This document shows, piece after piece, positions 21,287 to 31,515 of a stretch of 64,000 nt of DNA (position 1 is its first letter; every line of letters begins with the position of its first letter). The position numbers and the translations under genes were made by a program. The notes beneath the pieces are model-generated. The model had not been told where the DNA came from, searched no databases, and saw nothing but the letters and a program-made list of their open reading frames with translations. This DNA is from Balamuthia mandrillaris (Eukaryota; Discosea; Longamoebia; Balamuthiidae), in NCBI GenBank assembly GCA_031835245.1, contig JAVKOQ010000065.1, positions 70,001-134,000 of the forward strand, read 5' to 3'.

Positions 21287-23037
21287 CTAACTCAACAAAG
21301 CACGAATGACGGTGGGAACGTTCATCCGCTTCAAGTCACTGTACTTCTGGCCCGTCCCCACAAACACGATCGGCTGGCCCGTCGTGTAGACCATCGATAT
21401 CGCCGCTCCCACCTTATCATCAATCGTATCGAACTTGGACAATATGATGCCATCGATCAGCCTCGGCTCCCTCACTTGCGGCGGGCTGAACTCCTCCAGC
21501 GCTTGGTTGAACCTTCGGAGCTGATCCACCGCCTCGTTGCCGACCAACGCCTCTCCCACGAACAGGATCAGGTCGGGATTGTTCTGGTAGACCAGTTTGG
21601 CGAGGGCCTGCATGAGAGGTCGCTTGTCCTGCATGCGCCCGGCCGTGTCGATAAGAACGACGTCCATGCCGCGTTGCCGTGCGTCGGCGATGCCGCTCTC
21701 GGCGACGAGCGCGGCGTCCTTCTCGTAGCCACGCTCAAAGAGGGGGACATCTAGGTTGCGGGCGTGTACTTTGAGTTGCTCAACTGCGCCCGAACGGAAG
21801 GTGTCGCAAGCTGTTATCTGTGTTTTTTACCAAAAATATTACTATAAGTTCCAAAAGGCAAAGGAGAGAATAAGAAAGGAGAGAAGAGAAAAGCTAACCA
21901 TAGTCTTTTGTCCATTTTGCAGCAAGTAAGAGCAAACTTTGGCAAGATTCGTAGACTTACCAACTCCGTTTACTCCCACAAATACAATCGAGTACGGCCT
22001 GTTCTGCTCCTTCCTCACCTTGGCAATCTCTCTCAGCACATCAATGGTCCTCTTTGGAGTAAGTATTCTCGTCAAGCTAGCCTCGAGGGAAGTCTTGACG
22101 GTCGTCTGAATGCGTTTGAAGGAGGACATGGTCTTTCCTTCTAAGCTTAGCATGACCGACTCACAGAGCTCGTCAGCGATCTCCGAGGCCACGTTCTTGT
22201 CAATGAGCTTCTCGCGAAACTTGGCGAGCACCGGTTCGAGGTCCTTGCGGCTGAGGGTGCGGTTGGTCAGGCCGGAAAAGATGGAACCGAGACCCCACCC
22301 GCCTCCGCTGGAGGAAGAGGAAGAATTTTCCTCTTCATCGTCTTCTTGGTTACCAGGTTTGTCTGTTTAGAAACAAGCAGATAAGAGTAATGTAAAAACA
22401 AACAAAATAAATAAAAAAAAAAGAAACACTTCGTCAACAGGCAAAGCAGAGGGGAGTTTTTTTTTCTTGCTCTTTTCTCTCACATGTGGGTGGTGGCCAC
22501 CGAGACCACAAACACAAACGAGAGGCAAAGCATTGTAAAATGTAATGGACGTACCTTGGAAGAATGGCTCCCATTCTTCCAAATTGATCTTTTGGTCAGC
22601 GCCAAAGTTGCTGCGTATCACCTCCAGGTCATCCTCCTCTTTGCCTTTCTCTTTCTTGGACTTGCGAAGAAACTCTTTGTAGGTCTCGTCGCCATCCTCC
22701 CAAACCTGCTTTTTCTTCTTAGGAGGAGCAGAGGGAGCGCTGGCACGAGTGGGACCGGCAGCCGCAGCTGCTTTGCCGCGTGGCCCTCCTCTTCCTCTTG
22801 CTCTGCCAGCTGTAGAAAAACAAATACTTCCGTCAATAAACAAAAAAGATGACGAAGATAAGGTTAAAACGAACCAAGTTTGCCACGTAACAGCTTTTCT
22901 CTGTTTTGTTGAATGATATCTTCTGTGGAAAGGTCTTCTGACGGTGGAGAGGTGCTTCCCTCTTCGTCTTGTTCTGGACTTTGTTGTCCCTCTTCTTCTA
23001 CATCGTTTGTTTCTGTATTGTTTTGTTAGTCAAAGAA

Positions 23038-23069
<32 letters not shown>

Positions 23070-23078
23070 AGCGAGGGA

Positions 23079-23112
<34 letters not shown>

Positions 23113-23746
23113 CAAACCTTTTTCGTTATCCTTTTTGCCCCCTTTCTTCTTCTTTTTCTTTCCTTGCTTGCCGTTCTGGTGGTCATCTCGCTTCTTTTTT
23201 TCTTGTCCGCGAGTCGTTTGTTCAAACGTCCTCTGCACCACCTTCTTTTGCTTCATTTCAGCGGCCTTCTGCTCACACTGCTGCTTCAAGCGCTCAAAGT
23301 CCTTGGTGAAGGCAAAGAGGGCGTCACCGTTCTCCTTCTCCAGGCGCGGCACCTGGTTCTCCTTCAGCGCCTCCCCAAAGGTGGAGCAGAAGCGGTCTTT
23401 CACCAGCTGGAGCAACTCTTCGATGTACAGCAGTTGCAAGAGCTTGTGGTAGACAACCTACACACACACCACAAAAAAAAAAAAAACAGATCAGAAATCA
23501 ATTCACATCAAATCGTCCAAAAAAAAAAGTACTAGCAAAACGTACCACAAAGATGAGCTCAAAGTCGTTGTGGAGGGTCCATTGAACGGTGTAGTTTCCA
23601 GTGGAGAAGCTCCTCTCGGCGGCGTTCCTGTCCTCCAACAGGACAGTCTTGACGAGGTCGTTCACGGGCTCGCCTTGCAACGCCTTGTAGGTGTGGCTCC
23701 ACAGCACCAGGCCCCCCTTGGATAAAATTGCAAAATGGTCCAACAT
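21287..23746 (-). CDS. SRPRA: Signal recognition particle receptor subunit alpha
   Basis: Multi-exon minus-strand gene. The first exon starts [20 protein letters not shown], the SRX longin-like domain that binds the beta subunit at the ER. The second continues with [21 protein letters not shown] long basic linker rich in KKKK follows, interrupted by introns. The C-terminal NG GTPase shows all motifs: [19 protein letters not shown] (G1), [13 protein letters not shown] (G2), VLIDTAGRM (G3), [18 protein letters not shown] (G4) and [15 protein letters not shown] (G5). It docks SRP-ribosome complexes at the ER membrane. It is convergent with the amidotransferase gene, 113 bp apart. Confidence 0.96.
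23043..23109. repeat. (GA)n microsatellites in SRP receptor intron
   Basis: Two GA runs separated by a short GCGAGGGAGGAA spacer within an intron of the minus-strand gene, giving (CT)n on the sense strand. Confidence 0.9.
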
Positions 23747-24008
23747 CCCAGATTGTTTCTTGTTCGTTGTGTGCGTGTCGCTGTTGGCTTCGCTACAAGG
23801 ACCCCAAAAAAAAAGTAGAGAACTGGTTTGGCTTGCCGGAAGGAGAGAGGACTTCCCTTCCTTCGTGTGTTTCTCCACCGCTTTTCTCCCCCCTTCAACG
23901 TGTCGACCTGGACCGACAACGTGGCAGGGTCAACCACTGGTTTTTCCTTTTGAAAAAAAAAGCAAAGTGGAAATAACATATCTGATTACGACTTAAGAAT
24001 ACACAATT

Positions 24009-24081
24009 GCCTTCTTAGCTCAGTCGGTAGAGCGTCAGTCTCATAATCTGGAGGTCGTGAGTTCGATCCTCACAGAAGGCA
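24009..24081 (+). tRNA. Elongator tRNA-Met (CAT)
   Basis: A 73-nt cloverleaf without an intron. The acceptor stem GCCTTCT pairs with AGAAGGC; the D arm is GCTC...GAGC; the anticodon loop CTCATAA has CAT at 24042-24044; the T arm is GTGAG TTCGATC CTCAC; the discriminator is A. The internal A box (TAGCTCAGTCGG) and B box (GTTCGATCC) are intact. A T run at about 24085-24091 is a Pol III terminator. The acceptor stem lacks the AGC start of initiator tRNAs, so this is the elongator form. It sits in the divergent gap between the SRP receptor and hydrolase genes. Confidence 0.97.
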
Positions 24082-24348
24082 CTACTTTTTTATTTCAATT
24101 TTTTTTTCCTGTAGCGCAGTGGCGGTAACATCCAGAGTGTGCCTGATAGCAAATCCGTTGGAATGCGAGAGCAACTCCAACAAAAACACGTGAATGGAAG
24201 GAAGTTCCGCAAGCCACCCTCTCAACGCCATGATGGAGCAAATCTTTCCCTCCCCTCCCTCCCAACACGCTTCTTGTTTTTCAAACTTCATAGAAATAGC
24301 GACCACCACCACCGCTAGCGAACAACCTACGTTTGAAAACGATTGCTT

Positions 24349-25050
24349 ATGACGTCCATTCAGATCGGTGGCAAGCGCCTTCGCGGCCTGCTCTTCTCTC
24401 CGGCCCCGCCTGCCCCGCCTTCCTCGGTTGGGGCGGTCTTTGTGGGAGGTGCCGGGGGAGGGGTGCACGGTCCGGCCGGCATCTATCCCCCTCTGGCCAA
24501 CCGCCTCATGCGCGAGGGGGTGAATGTCCTCCTGTTGGACTACCACCGGCCCAACCAGCTGCAGGCTTGCATCGAGGACACCCTGGAAGGCATTCGTTAC
24601 CTGCATGACCATCACTCCGTCAACAAAGTAACCCTTCTTGGTATCTCCCCCAATTCTCGTCTTTTTAGTGAACGAAGAAGAAGAAGGTTCTTCTAACACT
24701 CCACAAAAAACACGAAAGGATGGTCCTTTGGTGGCGCCGTGGTCATCTCGGCGGGGGCCTTGGATGAAAAAGTGGTTGGCGTGGCCACGGTGGCCTCGCA
24801 GACCTACGGCACGGACAGCGTGAGCCATCTTGGCCGCCAGCACAAGAGCCTGCTGCTGTTGCACGGCACCGCGGACAGCTGCCTCTCCGTTCGCTGCAGC
24901 GAGACGCTCTTCCAGAGGGCGCACCAGCCCAAGGAGCTGGTTCGTTTCCCTGGGGATGATCACGGCCTTACCAAACACTCCCAACAGGTCATCGACAAGC
25001 TCTTCGAGTGGAACGTGCAGTTGTTGAAACCCAAGGAGCCCACTGCCTGA
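24349..25050 (+). CDS. Alpha/beta hydrolase
   Basis: Two exons (24349-24640 and 24719-25050) with a 78-nt intron. The junction rebuilds the nucleophile elbow LLG-WSFGG (GxSxG). Other landmarks are the oxyanion region VFVGGAGGGVHGP, NVLLLDYH, the acid-bearing loop LLLHGTADSCLS and the catalytic His in GDDHGLTKHS. At about 206 residues it is compact and resembles small dienelactone-hydrolase or BAAT-like esterases. There is no signal peptide, so it is probably cytosolic. The substrate is unknown. Confidence 0.85.
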
Positions 25051-25071
25051 AGCATTTACGAAGAATAAGAG

Positions 25072-25130
<59 letters not shown>

Positions 25131-25175
25131 TCTCTCTATTCTCTCTTTCTGTCTCTCTCTCTCTCTCTCTTCTCT
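25072..25175. repeat. (CT)n-rich tract upstream of ankyrin-type gene 1
   Basis: CT dinucleotide runs broken by TTCTC lie between the hydrolase stop and the next ATG at 25218. They could be the leader or core-promoter region of the downstream gene. Confidence 0.85.
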
Positions 25176-25217
25176 CTTTCTGTCGACTGTGGAGAACAAC
25201 AAAAAAGCAAAGGCAAA

Positions 25218-26912
25218 ATGGAGAGCTTGCCGGAGGAGTTGGTGAGCTACGCCTTGCACCAGCTTCCCCAAGGCATGAGGCCCATCGCCGCAAGGACCTG
25301 CAAACGCTGGTTTTTCTCCTGCTTGCCAGCAGACCAGAGGAGCAGGATCGGCCTGGCCGCCGTCTGCGGCAGCTTGAACTTGTTGCGGTGGGCGGTGGAG
25401 GAAGGCTGCCCCTTGGACCACAACATCTTTGTGGCGGCCGCTCAGCAAGGTGACTTGGCGGTGCTGCAGTGGCTGCAAGAGCAGGGTATGCCGTTGCGGC
25501 AAGACCTTTGTGCAGCCGCCGCAAGAGGAGGTCATCTGGAAGCGCTGAAATGGCTTCGTGAAGAAGGTTGTCCTTGGAGAAGCAACATTTGCGAGGACGC
25601 GGCTCGTGGTGGACATTTGGAGACGCTCAAGTGGTTGCGCCTAGAGAAGGGTTGTTCTTGGCGGATGGACACTTGTGCACTCCTGGCTGCCAACGGGCAT
25701 TTGGAAGCGCTGAAATGGGCTCGAGAGAATGGGTGTCCTTGGGATGAAGGGGATAGTTGGGGAGGTTCAACGTGCGACTTTGCGGCGAGTGGCGGACACT
25801 TGGAGGTGTTGAAGTGGGCCAGAGAACACGGTTGTAGTTGGAGCGTATGGACATGTGCGGCAGCAGCGTCGAATGGGCACTTGGAAGTTTTGAAATGGGC
25901 GAGAGAGCAGGGATGCCCCTGGGACTCGCACACCAGCATCAATGCAGCAGCGAATGGACACTTGGAGGTGTTGAAGTGGGCAGTTGACAACGGATGCCCA
26001 TGGGACAAAGATGTGTGTGCTCATGCTGCCCTGAACGGCCACCGGGATATCCTCAAATGGGCAAGAGAGAAGGGCTGCAACTGGACCGGGGAAAGAATAA
26101 CCACCGATGCATGCGCCAATGCTGCAGGACGAGGAGATTTGGAGATGCTGAAGTGGCTTCGTGAGCATGACTCTCCTTGGAACTGGAAAACCTGCGATGC
26201 GGCAGCAGCAGAAGGACACCTGGAAGTGTTGAAGTGGGCACGTGAACAGGGGTGTCATCTGGACACAACGGCATGCGTGGCGGCAGCGGCGAATGGGCAC
26301 CTGGAGGTGTTGAAGTGGGCGGTTGAGAACGGATGCCCATGGGACAAAGATGTATGCGCTTGTGCTGCTCTGAACGGACAGTTGGCAGTGCTGAAGTGGG
26401 CGAGAGAGAACGGCTGTCCTTGGGACGAAAAGGTGTGCTCCAACGCAGCCATGAATGGGCATCTGGACGTATTGCAGTGGGCCAGAGAGAACGGCTGCCC
26501 TTGGGACCGAAAGGTGTGCAATGTCGCCGCAAAGCACGGACATCTGGAAGTGTTGGAGTGGGCCATAGAGAACGGCTGTGACTGGGACGACTACAAGGTC
26601 TGCAAGAGAGCGGCTCAAATAGGGCACTTGGGGATGTTGAAATGGGCCAGGGCACAAGGATGCCCTTGGGATGACGCCGTCTGTGTGCATGCCGTTGAAG
26701 GAGGGCATCTGACCATGTTGCAATGGATCCACCAGAACGGAGGGTTAGAGTACGACCACTACACGGCATGTGCGAACGCCGCTGCCAAAGAGGGCCACCT
26801 GGGTGTGTTGCGATGGCTTTACAGGCGTAGGAACTGCTGGGATGAAAAACAGCTGCGTGTTGCAAGAGAGAGAGGACACGAGCACGTGGTGCAATGGCTG
26901 GAACGCTCGTAA
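25218..26912 (+). CDS. F-box-like protein with short ankyrin-type repeats (copy 1)
   Basis: Single exon, 564 residues. The N-terminus MESLPEELVSYALHQLPQGM, with RTCKRWF, looks like an F-box. The rest is about 18 tandem units of 26-28 residues with consensus C..AA..GHLEVLKWAREN, ending GCPWD. This is shorter than the canonical 33-residue ankyrin repeat but shares its G-HLEVLKW helix pattern, and such proteins are usually annotated as ankyrin proteins in amoebae, brown algae, oomycetes and large DNA viruses. The likely role is substrate adaptor of an SCF ubiquitin ligase, with the solenoid binding the target (inference). A close paralogue of 567 residues lies 13 kb away in opposite orientation. 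Confidence 0.85.
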   Translation: MESLPEELVSYALHQLPQGMRPIAARTCKRWFFSCLPADQRSRIGLAAVCGSLNLLRWAVEEGCPLDHNIFVAAAQQGDLAVLQWLQEQGMPLRQDLCAAAARGGHLEALKWLREEGCPWRSNICEDAARGGHLETLKWLRLEKGCSWRMDTCALLAANGHLEALKWARENGCPWDEGDSWGGSTCDFAASGGHLEVLKWAREHGCSWSVWTCAAAASNGHLEVLKWAREQGCPWDSHTSINAAANGHLEVLKWAVDNGCPWDKDVCAHAALNGHRDILKWAREKGCNWTGERITTDACANAAGRGDLEMLKWLREHDSPWNWKTCDAAAAEGHLEVLKWAREQGCHLDTTACVAAAANGHLEVLKWAVENGCPWDKDVCACAALNGQLAVLKWARENGCPWDEKVCSNAAMNGHLDVLQWARENGCPWDRKVCNVAAKHGHLEVLEWAIENGCDWDDYKVCKRAAQIGHLGMLKWARAQGCPWDDAVCVHAVEGGHLTMLQWIHQNGGLEYDHYTACANAAAKEGHLGVLRWLYRRRNCWDEKQLRVARERGHEHVVQWLERS

Positions 26913-27047
26913 CATCTGCCTCTACAAAGGGAGGTTGGAACAGGCTGCTGCTCTTCTTCACTTTCTGCTTTGAAGAAGCCCAAGAAGAAGTAAACTTTTC
27001 CTCGAATTGTTTGAAACACAAAACACAAAGGTAACGCAAAACTCTAA

Positions 27048-28428
27048 GATGCGACGAAGCAAGGCGCCCTCCGTTGTTGCCAGCAAGAAAAGAAAGAGAG
27101 CGGGGTCTTCTTCTCTCCTGGGGGTGGAGGAGAAAGAAGCTTCTAGGGAACAAAATGAAAACCTCAGCGCAAGCAAGGCCGCAGAGCAAGATGACGAGCA
27201 AGCTGCGAGGTGTTCAAAGTCGTCCTCGTCATCCTCGTCGTCTTCCCATCCGGCTTACACTGCCCGGTCGCTTGGCAGCGGCACTCGACGCAAAGTGCGA
27301 CGACTGCATCCTCTACTGTCGCGCAGGACTGAAGGGAAAGAAGAAGAACAAGAACAACAACAAAGCGAAACAGCTGCAACCGAAGCGACGAGCCAAGGAG
27401 GGTCTGGAAAGGCTTCTGCTGCTACACTGGTCAAGCAAAGGTATTGCTGGGAAGTTATGTACACTAAAGCTGGACAAAAAAGTGGCAAGAAGAGATACCA
27501 AGACGGTACGATCTCAGCTGCTGTCCCCTTGTTTCTCTCTACTTGCCTCTGTCTTGTTCTTTTGCTTCTCTGCTGGCTTCCATCACTATTTAACGTTAAG
27601 GCCCATTAGGAGTGTTTTCGTTTCAACAAGCGGGACGGTGTGAGCTTTTTGCCATGAACGGAAGAGCGGTGAAAGGTGGAGAGGAGTACCTCACCATTGA
27701 ACCACCAGCTGAAGGAGACACCATCACTCTTGGACAGTGGGAGCTTGAGGTCTTTTCCTCTACCTTTCTCTCTTCTTGTGCTTCTTCTTCTTGTTCTTGT
27801 TCTTCTTCTTGTTCTTGTTCTTGTTCTTCTTCTTCTTCTTGTTCTTCTTCTTCTCCTTCTTCTTGTTCTTCTTCTTCTTCTTGTTCTTCTTCTTCTTCTT
27901 CTTCTTCTTCTTCTTCTTGTTCTTCTTCTTCTTCTTGTTCTTCTTCTTCTTGTTCTTGTTCTTCTTGTTATTGTTCTTCTTGTTGCTCTACTCTCCTTTC
28001 TGATAGTTTAAAACAGATAGGTACCGCAATGAGTGTCGAAGAGTTTGAGCTCTTTCGTGAATGCAACGACTCTGGTTTGTGTTTTGTTACGTACACTTCA
28101 CCTTTCTTCTCACTAAATGTCCTCCATTTTATTATAAAAGAGCGAAAACAACGGAAAAGCAGAGTAGTAACAGGCAAAGCCCTCGAGGAGGACAATGTTG
28201 GCTTCAAGTTGATGAAACTGATGGGGTGGACAGGCGGCAGTTTAGGTTCGTTTTCATTCTTCTTTCTGGGTGGGTTCTCACGCTTTCCCGCCCGTCCATT
28301 TTGTAGGCAAGAACACTTCTTCTTCCGTTCAACCCGTTGAAGTGAAGACAAAAATGGACAGAAGTGGCCTTGGCTACATTCCTAAACCTGGACTACTCAA
28401 TCGTCACCATCATGATCTTTTGCTTTAA
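27048..28428 (+). CDS. DUF2439 (ZGRF1 N-terminal-like) plus G-patch protein
   Basis: Multi-exon gene. Exon 1 (27048 to about 27505) starts MRRSKAPSVVASKKRKRAG, is basic and Ser-rich, and ends with CWEVMYTKAGQKSGKKRYQD. It splices to VFSFQQAGRCELFAMNGRAV and ITLGQWELEV, together matching the DUF2439 fold found at the N-terminus of ZGRF1 helicases. After a TTC-rich intron (about 27750-28015), a short exon and another intron lead to VGFKLMKLMGWTGGSLG, then KN...SGLGYIPKPG, a G-patch motif of the NKRF type. G-patch proteins activate DEAH helicases. The combination suggests a nuclear nucleic-acid helicase cofactor (inference). The exact splice sites around 27990-28150 are not fixed. Confidence 0.7.
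27776..27985. repeat. (TTC/TTG)n intronic microsatellite
   Basis: About 210 bp of TTC with TTG interspersions inside an intron of the G-patch gene, pyrimidine-rich on the sense strand. Confidence 0.9.
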
Positions 28429-28468
28429 GGTTTTCTCTTGCTTTCTTTTTTTTCAGTTGCTTTTTTTC

Positions 28469-29297
28469 CTAACTGCTGAAGGTAGGTTTCATGATGAGGA
28501 AGAAGTATTCGCTGTTGGGAGCGACGGCTTCATCCAGTGGCTTACGTCTTTGCATCTTCTCCACGCATACCACTTTCCATCCACACCGTTGAAAGAGTTC
28601 CGTTCGATCCTCCACCGAGACAACAATGTACATTCCATCCTTCTCTTCCTCTCCTTCTTTTTCTTCTGCTGAACTCTCTTTCTTCTTCCGCTTTACACGA
28701 AGAACGCGAGGCAGTTCTTTGGACATGGCTTCAACGACCATCCAAGAGTCGCTTCTGGAGAGTATGCTGTCCAAACAGCCTTTGTCGAGGATGACGTCCA
28801 CCGTGTGGTCCTCCGCTATCACTCCCGACAGGTCGCAAACGTCAGCCACTTGGTATTTCACTCTTTCGTTTCTGTGTTTGAGGTTTAAAGTGAGTGAAAT
28901 GTTCTTCGAACATCAATCTCATACTCACACATGAAAAAAACTTTAAACAAACGTACTCTCGTTTTTTCATCTCCGCAATGACGGAGGGACTAAAGTCTAT
29001 GCTGCAAATAACACTGCCTTTCTCCTGACAATAACCATCTTCGACCATCTGCTCTGCCAGAAGCGAGTTGCCGCAGCCGATGCAAAGGAAGCGACCGCCC
29101 CGTCGAAGATCCACAGCGAGGTGTTTGTCCAACAAGGGCTTCATGCCAGAGTAATCCTCGTACCACTCCACCACCGCCACCGCCGGTGCATCTGGGCGAG
29201 CCTCTTGCTCTTTTATTTCGTGCTTGTTGTTGTGGTTTTGTGTTTGTTGCCAGTAGGCCTCCCAAAAGCCCGCTTCGCCAAAGCCCATGCCTTCCAT
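28469..29297 (-). CDS. Class I SAM methyltransferase (METTL13/EEF1A-KMT-like)
   Basis: Two exons. Exon 1 (29297 to about 28957) starts MEGMGFGEAGFWEAYW and holds VEWYEDYSGMKPLLDKHL and motif I FLCIGCGNSLLAEQM, then VICSIDFSPSVIAEMKKRE. Exon 2 (from about 28865) gives VKYQVADVCDL, the acidic motif for the adenine ring, and VDVILDKGCLDSIL, the post-motif II block. The EWY..Y...K arrangement and DKGxLD are typical of METTL13 and EEF1A lysine methyltransferase relatives. It is about 240 residues, probably cytosolic, and the likely target is a translation factor lysine or N-terminus. It is convergent with the G-patch gene, with only 40 bp between stops. Confidence 0.85.
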
Positions 29298-29491
29298 CTC
29301 ACGTCTTCTTTTCTTCTCTTTTCTTTTTTTTTCTTGCCAGTTTGTTGATATATTATGAAAATTATTTAAAATGTTTAAATAATTCAGGACAACGTGATAT
29401 ATTTGACAATTGTCGATATGTAATGGATATTGTTAAAATAGCGCAAAAGATTATTAACGTTTGTTAAACAAAGATGTTGTGGAAGAACTTG

Positions 29492-31030
29492 CTAAGAAGA
29501 AAACGAGGAGGAGGAAGGAGAAGAAGAGGAGGAGGAGGAAGAAGAAGAAGAACATGAAGAAGAAGAAGAAGAAGGATAAGGGGCAGAAGTGTCTTCAGCT
29601 TCTGGGTCAAATGTAGCGGAAGGAGAGAAGGGAATGCCAGCCATACCCATCACGGTTTCCAACACACCGTCCACGAACATCATCTTGTCCAGTCCTCCCC
29701 AACGCGCCCTCTCCTCCACCCGCCCTTCCCTAAAGTTCACCCCGGTGTGCCGTTGGAATGCTTCCAAGTCTCTTTCTTGATAGTGTCCCAACCCATACTT
29801 GTTTAATTCCACCAAGTGATCCTCCTCTTCATGTTCAGTCGTTGCTTCGACTTGTTCTTGTTCGTTCCTCTTTGGTTCTTTTCCCCTTTCCTCTCCTTCT
29901 TCTTTCTTCGTTTGTCGAGGAGCAGTCATGCCAAGTAAATGTCGAATACGACGTTGGGAGCGAGCACGAAGCTCACTCTTTTGAGGGAGCTCCCAAAAGG
30001 TGGGTCGGTAGTGACGAGACCAAAGGTGGAACAACACGTGCTCTCCTGGTGCGAAGAAGTCCCATCCATGTGTCCAAAGCCGAACGCTCATGCTGCTTTC
30101 CTCTCCAAAGAACACGAATGGTAGATGTGGATCATATGGCACTGCCAACATGGAAGAAGAACAAAATGGGATTAACAACATCTAAAGGAAGAAGCAGAAA
30201 GGGGAAGAGGAGAAGGAGGATGAAGAGGAGGAGGAGGAGGAGAAGGAGGAGGAGAAGAAAAAGAAGAACAATAACAAGAAGAAGAAAGAACGGGAACAAG
30301 AAGTTTACCTTCTTTTAACATTTGGGCAGAGGAAAAGCTAAACCCACTTACCCAAAACAAACAAGGCAGAGGCTTGGCAAAGCCTCCACTCAACAACCTC
30401 CCATGCAAACGCAGCATGCCGTCCTCCTTGCCAAACCCTTTGACACACAAAAAGGGAGGCCGTCGTCTCTCCTCCTCGGAGGGCAGCTTGTTGGGCAGCT
30501 GATAGCCGGCAGGATAGCCCGTGAGAATGGGCTTGGAGGAGGAGAGAGAGCACTGTCTCAGCAGCTCGAGCAAGCGACTGTCCCACCGTGGGACAAAGCG
30601 AGTGTGGCTGTCAATGGAGAGGTAATAGTCCTCACCACGGTAGAGCCCTTGGGCAAAGTGCCGGGCGAGGCAAGGCCCGGTGGCTGCCTTCCAGTCGAGA
30701 AAGTGTTCGCGGACCTGCGCGGGTCGTGGGTACGGTTCTTGGAAGCAGGCTTGGTCCTCGGAAGGGTTGGTTTGCCAACATATCCCCACAAAGACGCGTT
30801 CCGGTCGTTCCGCCTTCTCAAAGAGATCTTTCACCGTCCACTGACATTCTTTGGGCACAAAGAATGAGATGAAAAGGTTTAATGGGTTTGTATTATTATT
30901 TTTTGTGCCCTGGGTGAAAAAAACAACAACAACCTGGGTCTCGGTAACTTGGGATGCTCACGAAGATGGTAGGGGCTTCTTCCTCGTTGGACGTCGTTAC
31001 GCTCTCCCCTTCTTTGTGCGTGGCCTTCAT
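29492..31030 (-). CDS. Cytosolic GlcNAc-transferase of the Skp1-hydroxyproline (Gnt1) type
   Basis: Three exons. Exon 1 (31030 to about 30939) reads APTIFVSIPSYRDP and splices as DP-E-CQWTVKDLFEKAERPERVF in exon 2 (about 30850-30310), matching the Dictyostelium Gnt1 family (Pfam GlcNAc). Exon 2 continues with VGICWQTNP, GEDYYLSIDSHTRFVPRWD (metal-binding DSH, a DxD-type motif), ILTGYPAGYQ and SGGFAKPLPCLFWVSGFSFSS. Exon 3 gives VPYDPHLPFVFFGEESSMSV, RLWTHGWDFFAPGEHVLFHL, then a Ser-rich tail. No signal peptide or membrane helix is seen in this model, in line with the cytosolic enzyme that adds GlcNAc to hydroxylated Skp1. The start at 31030 is the ATG closest to the conserved block. The real acceptor could be another cytosolic glycoprotein. 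Confidence 0.85.
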
Positions 31031-31515
31031 CTCCCTTGTGTGAAAGTCGCAGGAATACAATACCCATGACGACCCGGTTAATCTACATGACATGGTACAC
31101 TCTTTCATGACGACCCGAATGTTTGTGTAGCGGAGAGCCGAAGTGTTTCTTGTACCTGGTGATGAAGGCTTTGTCTCTGGAGAGGGCAAGATTGATACTC
31201 ATCCTGCGAGTGCTTGCACTCTGGCAAACACATGCATATAGCACGCTTGCCCCATTGGTAGCCATGCATGGCATGCCAAAATGCAAAGCCCTGCGTGCGC
31301 TTCGAAATCCCTGCGTTACCAGGCCAGAGCGAGATAAGGGTTTCTCCGGTCAAAGTGTTGAAAATCCATGTGAAGCGAATCCAAAACAAAGATAGATGGA
31401 GAACCAAGCTGAAAACATGAAACATCGCTGTTAAAACCAAACGAACCAAGTCCACACCAAATGTTTAAAAAATGGGATCGTTTCCTAATATAGGGTCAAT
31501 TCATCAATATAGAAA
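31031..31515. other. Unassigned interval with twin GACGACCCG elements and an open minus-strand frame
   Basis: About 485 bp. Two copies of CATGACGACCCG lie at about 31065-31076 and 31105-31116, 40 bp apart, just upstream of the GlcNAc-transferase start. From 31455 down to 31105 the minus strand has an open frame with a hydrophobic start (MDLVRLVLTAMFHVFSLVLH) that I do not recognise. It could be an upstream exon, a small gene or chance. Confidence 0.35.

Noticed and set aside
25500-26900. Regularly spaced repeats that could suggest a CRISPR-like or satellite array
   Set aside because: The spacing is about 81 bp and keeps the reading frame of a protein repeat; units diverge at synonymous sites.
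25532-27201. Long antisense frames opposite ankyrin-type gene 1 (and the equivalent at 40031-41803)
   Set aside because: They are shadows of the regular 27-residue repeat period in the sense frame and have no domain of their own.
29339-29470. AT-rich spacer as a possible transposon end or origin
   Set aside because: Only AT-rich sequence and one GACAACGTGA-like motif; no terminal repeats or target-site duplication seen.
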